Source: Pelobates cultripes | Lineage: Eukaryota > Chordata > Amphibia > Anura > Pelobatidae | NCBI GenBank assembly: GCA_933207985.1 | Contig: OW240913.1 | Span: 330,615,497 to 330,679,496 of the forward strand | DNA length: 64,000 nt | Direction of reading: 5' to 3' | Shown: positions 48,028-57,599 of the stretch, one piece after another | Layout of the letters: every line of letters begins with the position of its first letter | Numbering within the stretch: position 1 is the first letter of the stretch | The notes under the pieces: generated by a model | What the model saw: the letters and a program-made list of their open reading frames with translations, nothing else | The model's database searches: none | Told to the model about the DNA's origin: nothing | Made by a program: the position numbers and the translations under genes

Positions 48028-48539
48028 GTGGGTATATCTATCCTTCCGGCTGAGACAATCAAATATGATTTCATCATTAATGTGGCAATGTCTGGGTCTC
48101 CTACTACAGGGAAGCAGCCAGTAGGAGATATTAGAAAGATTTTGTGTTTTAACATACAATAAGGCTGTAAATTCATTCTTACAGATTTTTTTAAAGTAGC
48201 TTTTTCACACATATATTTCTGGTTTCCATGGTAACACTTAATCACCTCATTTCATTTACTTGGTGACTGTCCCCTATTTATCTCCTTTCCACTCCAATAA
48301 TCTAATTCTGCTTTTAAAAATACATATTTTTAGGGTATCGAACGGCAGCATTCATTTTTCTTATTTAAAGGTACACTGTAATGTTGAACAACATATACTT
48401 ATTTTAATGTTAGATTTTTTTCAGCAAGTTTAGATTCAGGGCTTCGGTTTATAAAAGCCATAAGATCTACCTGTAGCCCAGCGCGGTGACAGAGCCCTAG
48501 CCAATCAGCAGCAAAGGATGACAGGGAGGGAATCAAGTT

Positions 48540-48552
48540 TTTTTTTTTTTTG
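48540..48552. repeat. poly(T) tract and possible LTR shard to 48750
   Basis: After a T-run, the block at about 48660-48750 (GGGCAGGAGGCTGGCAAGCA) resembles 52140-52240 (GGAAGGAGGCTGGCAAATAG). It may be a shard of the same LTR-like repeat. Confidence 0.3.
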
Positions 48553-48754
48553 TATTCTTATAATTACCTAGGTCTGTACACTGTTGGATAAGCTTTCCAA
48601 ATTATATAATATTTTGTAGGGTCACTGAAATCAGTGCTAACAGTCGGTCAAGTTCGGTAGTCTTTTACAGGTTTCCCTGCTGGGCCCATAGTCTATGGGC
48701 AGGAGGCTGGCAAGCAGGCTTCCCCAAGTACAAGTGGCAAGGTTACTTTCGCCA

Positions 48755-49335
48755 CACAGACATACATTCACTCACTGACAGACACACACACAAACACTTA
48801 CTGATAGATAGACATACACTCACTCACTGACAGACTTATACACTCACTCACTGACAGACACACACACAAACACTTACTGATAGATAGACATACACTCACT
48901 CACTGACAGACACACACACAAACACTTACTGATAGATAGACATACACTCACTCACTGACAGACTTACACTCACTCACTGACAGACACACACACAAACACT
49001 TACTGATAGATAGACATACACTCACTCACTGACAGACTTACACTCACTCACTGACAGACACACACACACACACACACACTTACTGACTTACATACACTCA
49101 CTCCTTGACAGACACACACATACACTCACTGACATACATACACTCACTCTCTGACAGACTTACACTCACTCACTGACAGACACACACACACACACACACA
49201 CTTACTGACATACCACTCACTCATTGACAGACACATACACTCACTCACTGATAGACACACACAGACACTCACTGACATACATACACTCACTCACTCACTG
49301 ACAGACACACACACACACTAACTGACAGTCAAACA
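48755..49335. repeat. CA/CTCA-rich satellite (ACTCACTGACAGAC units)
   Basis: Units of about 45-60 bp made from (AC)n, TTACTGATAGATAGACATAC and ACTCACTCACTGACAGAC, repeated about ten times and then degenerating. Confidence 0.9.
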
Positions 49336-49570
49336 CTCACCTCCCCGGGGTCCAGTATGGGGTAGCTCTTCACCCCTCCAGCGCACTGCTTAGTATGCCG
49401 GGGCCTGAATCACGTCATATTCCAGCTCCCGGCATCACAGATGGAGCGCAAGTAAACATCCCGGTGGGCGCACCCAGTAGGCCAGTGCCCTACGCGAATG
49501 CCTAGTTCGCCTAACGGTGGCTCCGGCCCTGGGCAAATGCCTAGTTCGCCTAACGGTGGCGCCAGACCTG
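49336..49570 (+). mobile_element. GC-rich element end (…GGTGGCTCCGGCCCTG)
   Basis: Directly after the satellite. It contains CCGGTGGGCGCACCCAGTAG and the terminus CTCCGGCCCTGGGC. A 27-bp piece around TGCCTAGTTCGCCTAACGGT is duplicated in tandem at 49498 and 49538. Nothing is recognised from 49571 to 50052. Confidence 0.5.
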
Positions 49571-50052
49571 TATTAATGCCATATAGTTGAGAGGTGATAC
49601 CGTAAGGCAATGATGTTTACACCAAAACTGTTAAAGTTAAAGTTGTTATGATGCCTATATATCCCTTTGTGTTGAAATAGGTAGCTGGGGCAAGGCCAGG
49701 AACCAATTCAATCATTTGTTTAAGATTTTATGACATAAGAAAGTTGAAGGAAATCTAAAGACACGTCTGCTTTCAAATATTTGATCAAAACGCTACAGTA
49801 TTAATGTTTGCTTTTTTAAAAGGCAGCGCACAAGTTATAATTTGAACGGTGTCTTGATCAATCAATGATGTCTAATTCAAATCCAAAGGCTGTGTACGGT
49901 CTTTCAGAAATGAAAATACCTAGTGCAAACTTTAAGAAAATGAAAGCTATTTGAACAGATTAGCACTGGAAAATTAGACTTCAATCAGTATGGCTGAGCT
50001 CTGCGAGAAAGTTTAGTTTCACATTATTTCTCCTTGTCTTGTGCTTTTTCAG

Positions 50053-50110
50053 AGCCATGGAGCATGTATTCCAAGAACATCTTCAAAGACCATATCCTGA
50101 CATTGATTGG
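50053..50110 (+). CDS. spata7: SPATA7 internal exon (AMEHVFQEHLQ)
   Basis: Follows GCTTTTTCAG and reads, after a completed Arg codon, AMEHVFQEHLQRPYPDIDW. This aligns with the FLERLFERHIKQ segment of mammalian SPATA7, in the right order after the preceding exon. The donor TGG|GTACGT gives phase 0. A second GT four bases on (GTAC|GTAATG) would give phase 1. That matters for the next exon. Confidence 0.78.
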
Positions 50111-50776
50111 GTACGTAATGCGCATGCAGCGTTTGTTGTTATGACTTATTTAAAGGGACGACTGCAAACTCAAAGCAATTGAAGTATACACTTTGAAAAG
50201 GTCAGGGCTGTAACCATTGCAAGCAGGTGCAGATAGCATCAATATGCAGGGAGCTAAACACAAGGAAACGGCAAAGGAAAACTGAAATATGTTTAAGCAA
50301 AGGAGGAAAAAATATATACAGATAGAAAACACAAAAGATAACGGAGTCAGGTCGTAAAACAGAACGGTAGCAGATTCTCAGGGAACAAACGGCACAGGAA
50401 ACTAGGAGCTGAATACAGGAAGGTCAATTAATAGAGTTCCAGGGGCAAAATACAATGCTGGGATACAGGGCTGATAGAGATGTGAGCATTAATAGGAAAT
50501 TATTAGTGCAAAGCACGTGCAAACTCCCAGTGATCTAATCAGTGCAGCAGCACAGCAATATATGCATGGTCAAAGTTGGTATAACAGCCTGACTGCACTG
50601 CAGTCTTTACAATTAAAATTCCATGCCGAGCTTCACAAGTACCCTCTTTAGATCTAACAGGATTCTGGGCAAGGCAGCAACAAGACGAGGAGAGTCATCC
50701 AGTGTAATTATGCAGTTAGAGCTCTAGCGCCGGCCCAGATACATGGTGATACATCTATCCAGCATGCATTGCACAA

Positions 50777-51290
50777 TTCTTAAAGGGACTCTAAAAGTTA
50801 CCTAGATTACCTCACTTCAATGAATTGGTCTGGGTGCAGTGGCCCTGCCATTTTTTGGTTCTGTTTTTTTAGAAATGGCAATGTTTACATTCCAGGGTTT
50901 ATTCTACCACTAGTGGCGGTCTTTCAAATACAAATCACTGTAACGTAACTCGAATTAATACAATGCTTTCCTATGGGGAATCTTGGATGTGCTTGCCGCA
51001 CATGTGCATCCAGGGCCGGATTAAAGGACCACTTTATGCACCCAGACCACTTCAGCTTAATGAAGTGGTCTGGGTGCCAGGTCCAGCTGTCCCTGGTGTC
51101 TCTCAGTGTCCCTGGTGTCTCCCAGTGTCCCTAGTCTCCCAGAGTCCCCATTTATCTCAGTGTCCCCATATCTCTCCCAGTGTCTCAGTATCCCCATGTC
51201 TCACAGTGTCTAGTGACATCGAGACACTGGGAGACATGGGGATACTGGGACACTAGGGGACACTGAGAGACAGGGGGACACTGGGCAACT
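50777..51290. repeat. T2-type fragments and a TGTCCC/CCAGTGTC minisatellite
   Basis: A TTAAAGGGACTC end at 50778 and a CAGGGCCGGATTAAAGGACC junction at 51011 show one TTAA element inserted beside a CAGGGCCGG terminus. From about 51085 to 51290 there is a short repeat of CTCCCAGTGTCCCCAT type. It turns over into its inverse (GAGACACTGGGAGACATGGG), forming a fold-back. Confidence 0.55.
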
Positions 51291-52275
51291 TTAAGATCTG
51301 GGAGCCCAAGGGCCTTCTTTTATGCAGGTTTTCCTTACATAGGACCACCCACAGGGTTTTACAGAACAGCCAATAACACGTACATTACAGAAAACACTCC
51401 CAGCAATTACACATAAAATCCTCCCCCTCTGTCTGTGATATAATTATGGTACACAATGGTTAACATAATTATCACAAGCATGGAAAATACCGTTTTTATA
51501 CATACACTGTAACTTTAAAAATATACGCCCAATCTTCATAAATACATATTCAGAATCAGAACACCTTAAATATAAACATAACCAAAAATCACACAAATCC
51601 CTCCAGTGGATAAAGTTAGACGGAAGTCCTTTTATGACCGACCGCAAGCACATTTTCCTGCCCAAAACAGTTCCATGGATTTTATGCAGAAAAATGGGAA
51701 CGGGACTTAGTCTCTGCAGCTGAGAATTCAGTGTAGGAGAAGGTAAGGGTCAGTGGTGCTCGTTGAAATGTGTAGCCGATTTCAGTTCCATGGATTTAGC
51801 TACACACACCGCTGACCTCGTTCGAATGAACAAAGATGGCCGCCGCCACCATGTGTTGGTTTGCATGAACTGCGGCCACCCAGTGGTCGGCAATTTACCT
51901 ACAGCAGGCTCCCAGCCTGGGAGGTAAATTGCCTGCACATTTCCACTTCTGGGTGGTCCGCCTGTGGGGTACTTGGTTCAGTAAGCCCCATTTACTGGAC
52001 CAAGTGGGAGAAAGCCAGGAACAAGTTATTTTACAGGTCTGGGGACATAGTCTTAAAGGGGCATTGTTCACCAAAGTCACAATATGTCCCAAGACGGTTC
52101 TTAAAGGGCCATACACACCCAATAAAAGTCCATAAGTTTTCAGGGGCACAATCTCCCAGGGGCCATAGTCATGAGGAAGGAGGCTGGCAAATAGGCTTCT
52201 CCACAACCCAGGGAAGCAGGGCAATTTGTCATTTAAAGGGCCAGTTACAAATGGCAGTTTGTAACGTCAACTAAG
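51291..52275 (-). mobile_element. possible LTR (solo or truncated) of a retroelement
   Basis: Read on the minus strand the block of about 1 kb has LTR-like traits. Repeated CCCTTTAAG boxes occur in the upstream half, and a TATA-like GCATAAAAGAAGGCCC lies near the end, followed by GGGCTCCCAGATC. A shard with similar sequence lies at 48660-48750. No gag, pol or partner LTR is nearby, and no clean TG/CA borders were verified. It could equally be a large non-coding transposon. Confidence 0.35.
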
Positions 52276-54310
52276 AAGAAGGGTACAGAAGAAAAAGGAA
52301 AAACAAAGGGAAACATTTTCTCCATCCATAATGGTATATATACAAAATATAAGATCATTAAACTGTATGAGACAGTTATAATAACAATCCTGATAGTGCT
52401 AAACAGTTTCAAATCTAAAGGCTTATACTAAATAAATAACACTGTATTCACACACTCTAATCACCAAGAACGTCAACATCTGCCTCAGTGAGATACCCAG
52501 CCCTCTTATGGTTGAAGAAATTATTTTTGTTTTATTTAATTTTTTTGTCAATCAGATTTTTTTATTGAGTGAGAATGAGATATAACAAGCAAACATATCA
52601 TACAATTTTTAGAGATATGACAACATATGCAAACATATTATTTGTACATGTTGGGTCACCACTTTTTTTTTTTTTTAATATAACATGCTTAATTATATAG
52701 CTATAATCATTCTAGGAAAAATAATTAATAATCTATGCTTGACATACATAAGAGTACCGTCGGGGCTAGGCCGAGTATCGGGAGGGTTCTCCAAATTAAT
52801 GTGAATAAACACATATAAATGAAAGATAAGAGAGGCCTGAGTACCACATCACATCAGGGAGAAAGCACAGCCCATGTAAAGGAAAAAAAAAAATACTAGT
52901 AGAATGTATTGTTGATGATGTAATTAGCTGACATGTCACAAGATTTCATTGCAAGTCAACCATTGTTCCAAAACAGAGAAGAATTTAAACTTCAGAACAC
53001 TTTATTGTTTATTCACTAGACATTGAATTGCAGCTTGCAGAATTGAGATTAAAATAGCCAAGCTCTGACTATAGCTTAGTTGCAATTTTTTTTCCCCATA
53101 TCAGCACTTTTTTCCCCCATATCAGTACTTTTTGACCAAAGTTTTCAGCTCAGTTTTCAATGCTCTACAATTGATCAATTCGAAACATCATATGGGAACT
53201 CCATAAAGCCATTAGGATGGCCACACAAGCTTTTTATGCAACAGACAGAAACAAAGTGTAAGCATGGACTATGACCCAACATGCACAACTTAAGTGAACA
53301 AAGTTAAATCTAAACCTGAATACTAACGCATATTACTGGGCCTTAATGCTGTATAGAATAGTATAACACAGACAACACAGTCTGAGGTCAGAAAGACAGA
53401 GAATGCATAAACGAGTAGACGAATAATAGAATGAAGAATGCTCACGATAAAATCCAGGGTCAGATAACTCAGATAACCACTAAGAGAAACCAGGACAGGG
53501 CCCAACATAATGGCCAAATTGATCATATATAGCCCTAAGAAGCCAATAACTGGTTATTGGCAGTACTGTGACTCTAGAACATGTGTGCGCGCACAATGCC
53601 TGCTTGATGACCTATGCACGTTCGCGTTACTAATTGTGTCAGAGAAGTCGGAGCCATATAAGGGCTCTGGTTCACAATGGGTGCATCAGGAAGAATGCCA
53701 GAGGAGAGGGCAGCCACAAAGGAAGAAGATGGAAGCAGCCCAACAGGCAAGAGGACATGCCTTATGGAAGGCGCTGCATCGGAGCGCACCAGACTGGAGC
53801 ACGCCCAGTGGTCGCCATGACACAAAGTGTTTGTATTTGGTTACTTTACTGAATTGTCAGGCTCTGAATGGCATATAGATGTTAAAAGGACACTCCAGCA
53901 CATAATGTGCAAGTATGTGTCTGGAAATGCTAATCATTTTCCTGATCTTTTTTGCTAAATGAGATCTGATACACTACTCTTCAGGAAAACAAGCCCACGA
54001 TAACACCATTTCTTTGTTTCTAACACACTACAGGAAGTGAGACACAAACTAGAGGGTAGCATGTGCGCGTTTTTCAAGACTAGCTCAACGATCCGCCATT
54101 CATGCGAATTGAAAGCACACACATGTGTAATGCAGCCACACACACAACATTTTATTCACTTGAAACAAATTTAATTGGAATCAACAGAATCAGCTGCTTC
54201 CAATCATGTTGCACTAGTGGCCGACTTTATTTACGTTACTGAAGACTTATTCCATGTGGCCTCACTGACACACACTAATAGTCTCAGTAATTTGCCCATC
54301 CAAAAATCAG
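52276..54310. other. intron or flank, no firm feature
   Basis: A T-rich stretch at 52540-52680 resembles the antisense 3' end of a LINE (TTTTTTATTGAG) but has no coding part. Around 53290-53880 is GC-richer, repeat-like sequence with an open frame that matches nothing recognised. A TTAAAAGGACACTCC end at 53883 suggests a T2 fragment. Confidence 0.4.
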
Positions 54311-54420
54311 AAAGGAAAGACAATGATAGAGAGACCAGAGAGAGGCTCAGACATGTTAGACAACACCTGAAGTCATTGGCTGTTACTATAAAAGAAGAGA
54401 ATTTAGAGACATGTATATAA
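54311..54420 (+). CDS. spata7: candidate SPATA7 last exon
   Basis: After CCAAAAATCAG the frame RKDNDRETRERLRHVRQHLK runs to a TAA at 54418-54420. The core ERLRHVRQHLK resembles EKMRHLLHVLK of the mammalian protein, which follows the preceding exon there. The entry phase is 1. That fits only if the upstream exon uses its second donor (GTAC|GTAATG at 50115), not the stronger first one. The acceptor tract is weak, and the mammalian protein has about 150 further residues. A polyadenylation-like AATAAA lies near 54676. The open frame also extends upstream to 54175. Confidence 0.4.
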
Positions 54421-55600
54421 TAATATTATTATTACTACTATTGTTATTTTTATTATATATTTTTTGTGGTTTATTTTCTACTGTAATATCTATGTAACGC
54501 ATTGAGAAAATGGGATGGCTAAGCCCACCTCATCGTATGCTTTTAATTTGTATTTTGTTTGTATCAAAACAGCCCAAATTGTTGTTTGACATAAACAATT
54601 AAGAACAGCATATTTCTCCTTCTCTCTGCTCTGCTCAAAACTTGATATGCAGACTATAAAATAACATTTTACGAAAATAAATATTTTTATTTATTATATA
54701 TCTGTTAGTAACACAATAATTATTTAATAATTTTCCATATGCCCTATTGATACACTGGAATCCAAGACCCTTCAGGACCCTAGTGCCTGGAAATTGTCTA
54801 AGGGATGGATCTAAATTATATCTCACTCAGTGTCTATCCAAAACACTTTCTTGGCTTTTCTTACCCTTATCCTAATCCAGACCACCAACAGTCCTGATTT
54901 CAGAAGAACACTGCCAATTTAAGGGTCCTGTCCCGCCATCCCAATTCAGTTTCCTGGTGTCTCACATCTGGGAAATCCGGGGAGATATCCTTGAGTATCA
55001 CGCACTGTGCATGGGCCACTAGGAACCTGCAGAGAATGCTTCAGCAGAGGCCTTTGTAAGGTTTTACAGGTTGCGTGATGGCCAAACTTTTGGCGCACCC
55101 AGCCCATTATGACCGTCACCAGTGATGCGAGTCTCGTCACTGGTGACACCAGCTCTTAGGCCCGCCCACCTACACTGATCTCATACCTCCCAATGTTGGG
55201 AAGTTTTCTAATTTTACATTTTATTTATTGTGAGAGAGAATAAAAATTATAGTTTTGCCACTATTGAAGTAATAAACTAAATAGGAATTGTGCAGAATTG
55301 CAAATTTTAAAAATAGCCCGAGAACTTTTAGAAGAAATTTAACCCGCATACCATGTACAACTGGATTAAACCTATTAATTTCCTTGTGTGCTCCTCAAAG
55401 CATAGTGAAAAGAACATCAATTTAATAATGCATGGATACAATGTAACAACTTCCTGTTTAAAAAAAAAAAAAGTAGGCGATTCTGTTGAAAACAGAGCCA
55501 TGTGCACAGGAAATATAATAACATCCCTAGTCATGCATTCATTTCACTGCTTAACTGTTTATTTGGATTACTTCTGAACAACATATTGCTTTACAGCAAT
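54421..55600. other. AT-rich non-coding stretch
   Basis: Holds ATT-rich simple sequence at 54420-54465 and an A12 run at 55458. No family was recognised. Confidence 0.45.
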
Positions 55601-55610
55601 AGCAACCAGC

Positions 55611-55734
55611 AGGGCCGGACTGGGGATACGAAGCAGCCCTGGAAAAAAATCTATGCCAGCCCCATAATTCAGTGTGCTATGTAAAATAAATATATATATA
55701 TATATACATATATACACATACATACATACATACA
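55611..55734. repeat. CAGGGCCGGACTGGGG end followed by (TA)n/(CATA)n
   Basis: An element terminus AGGGCCGGACTGGGGATAC and about 70 bp of body precede TA and CATA microsatellites at 55690-55733. Confidence 0.55.
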
Positions 55735-55809
55735 CAATTGAAATAGTTGGCTGCACTCTCGGATTTCCTTAAAATGTAACTTTTATTGAAATATTTAAGA
55801 GAAGATCAC

Positions 55810-55839
55810 TGTTTCAGTCCCTCTTGTGGACTTTCGTCA
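55810..55839 (-). ncRNA. hammerhead-like core, left arm (one core change)
   Basis: On the minus strand: ATGACGAAAGTCC, loop ACAAGA, GGGACTGAAAC. Stem II (AGTCC/GGACT) and the GAAA box are intact. The expected C before TGACGA is A, so self-cleavage is unlikely. Confidence 0.5.
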
Positions 55840-55844
55840 TGATC

Positions 55845-55875
55845 CTGATGCAAGTCCACAAGAGGGACTGAAACG
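55845..55875 (+). ncRNA. hammerhead-like core, right arm (one core change)
   Basis: CTGATGCAAGTCC, loop ACAAGA, GGGACTGAAACG. It differs from the canonical CTGATGA box only by C for A. Stem II and GAAAC are intact. Type-I minimal hammerheads of this form are known from Penelope-like elements. Confidence 0.55.
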
Positions 55876-56016
55876 TTGATCTTCTCTTAAATATTTCAAT
55901 AAAAGTTACATTTTAAGGAAATCCAAGCGTGCAGCCAACTATTTCAATTGCCTATATATATATATAGTGGAAAATTTATTCATACTTACCGTAATTTTCT
56001 TTTCCTGGCTATTATT

Positions 56017-56118
56017 CATGGCAGCATATACACATGGGTTAGCTCCTCCCCTACAGCCGATAGGACAGGAAAACCACCAAGGTTTTAAAAGGAGGCTCCA
56101 TCCCTAAGGTCCTCAGTC
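56017..56118 (+). repeat. DIRS-2 left inverted terminal repeat
   Basis: 102 bp, identical to the inverse of 61254-61355. It contains CATGGCAGCATATACACATG and AGGAGGCTCCATCCC. Confidence 0.9.
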
Positions 56119-56164
56119 AGTTTACAAGCTCTACAGTACATAAATAGAGACGTTAATGGGAGGG

Positions 56165-56262
56165 AAGTATATGCTGCCATGAATAATAGCCAGGAAAAGA
56201 AAATTACGGTAAGTATGAATAAATTTTCCACTTTCCTGGCTAATCATGGCAGCATATACACA
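56165..56262. repeat. DIRS-2 internal complementary region
   Basis: Complement of the left end (GTGGAAAATTTATTC side) joined to the complement of the right end (TAGCCAGGAAA side), exact over both. It lies just beyond the recombinase remnants, as in the first element. Confidence 0.9.
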
Positions 56263-56313
56263 TGGGGAATACCCAAGCTTACAAAGGGAGGGACAGAATA
56301 GCCAATCAAATTA

Positions 56314-57560
56314 TCAGAATAATTCAACATAGATAGAAGAATGAACTGAGTTAAGTACTTGAGTACCAAATTGTGCATCATAGACTGTTTTAACGAACAG
56401 TATGAAATGCCAGACAAACGTGTCTAAAGGAGGTTCAAATGCTAGCTTACAAAAAGTGTCAGCAGAAACCATTGCCATGGCAACCCATGATGCTGCAACA
56501 GCATGAGAGCAGAGTGCCCTGATACCCTCCAGCACAGGTAGAGAACGGACGTGACGTCCAAATTGTGCCTCGTTAATTGCTTCAATGTCCAATATGTAAT
56601 GCAGGACAAACTAGTTCAAAGAGGTCAAAATGCCAACTTTACAAAGTTTCAGCAGAGACCATTGCCATGGAAGCCCACGAGATGCTGTAACAGCACTAGT
56701 GGAGAATGTCCCAAATCCTTCGCTACAGGTAGAGAACGGCATTGAAAGGCTCTCACTTTGGGCACGATCACTGGTGCTACGTGCATGACAACCATCTCCT
56801 GTTGAAATTCAGTGAATGGGGGTACACAGGATCAAGCCTGGAGTTCACCCATTTCCCTTGCTGGGGTGCCAGCCACCAGCACTGTCTGTGCTACCACCAT
56901 GGAAGCTCCTTCTAGAGGTTCGAATAATGGTTCAGTCAGGGCCCGTGAGACCAGTGGTACATCATATATTGGCTTCACCACACTCAGTGGAGGCATGATT
57001 TCAATCAATGCCTATATGAAGCAAAGTGCAGCAAGTGCACACATTCACCCTGCTGAGGTACCAGTCACTAGCAACAGCAACGTCTGGGCTAACATCATGG
57101 AAGCTCTTGCTAGAAGTAAAGTCAGAGTCTGTGAGACCAGTGGTACATCACATATTGGTTTCAACACCCTCAGCGGAGGCTTGAGTTCAATTGTTGCTTA
57201 CATGAAGCAAAACACCAGGGGCATCAACGCTCAATCGGTACCCTTCAGTACAGGTAGAGAATGACAGATAAGCATTCACCAAAGGCAGGATCTTCAGGTG
57301 CCAAATGCAAGACGACCATATCTGTTGAAAAGTAGTGAAAGGGGGTTCACAGGACCAAGCCTGGAGTTCACCCATTATTCTTGCTGGGGTACCAGCCACC
57401 AGCACTTTCTGTGCTACCACCATGGAAGCTCCTTCTAGAGGTTCGAATAATGGTTCAGTCAGGGCTCGTGTGACCATTGGTATGTCACATATTGGCTTCA
57501 CCACACTCAGTGGAGGCATGATTTCAATCAATGCCTATATGAAGCAAAGTGCAGCTAAGT
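56314..57560 (-). pseudogene. recombinase C-terminal segment repeated in tandem (~5 copies)
   Basis: The copy nearest the internal region (56592-56314, minus) is readable as the end of a tyrosine recombinase: IRALCSHAVAASWVAMAMVS, then FCKLAFEPPLDTFVWHF and DAQFGTQVL. The HxxR box is altered. Further diverged copies of the same segment follow at spacings of about 190-270 bp (around 56560-56745, 56800-57030, 57040-57215 and 57330-57560). The third and fifth are very similar to each other over more than 200 bp. The catalytic residues are lost. The + strand open frames here are antisense artefacts. Confidence 0.7.
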
Positions 57561-57599
57561 GTTCCTCTAGAGTGTTATAACACAGAACCTTTCGAGGCC

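Larger units (their letters stand above)
55735..55950. repeat. long palindrome, ~100-bp arms, Penelope-like terminal repeat pair
   Basis: Starts CAATTGAAATAGTTGGCTGC and ends in its inverse. The arms are above 95% identical and meet near 55845. Each arm carries the hammerhead-like block AGTCCACAAGAGGGACTGAA. The arrangement fits two terminal repeats of a Penelope-like element, head to head, with the coding part missing. Confidence 0.75.

Noticed and set aside
53510..53878. 122-codon plus-strand open frame
   Set aside because: No recognised domain, repeat-like surroundings, and a competing open frame on the other strand.
56812..57580. Plus-strand open frames with repeated ATTMEAPSRGSNNGSV peptides
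   Set aside because: They are antisense to the multiplied recombinase segment, and the peptide repeats follow from the DNA repeats.
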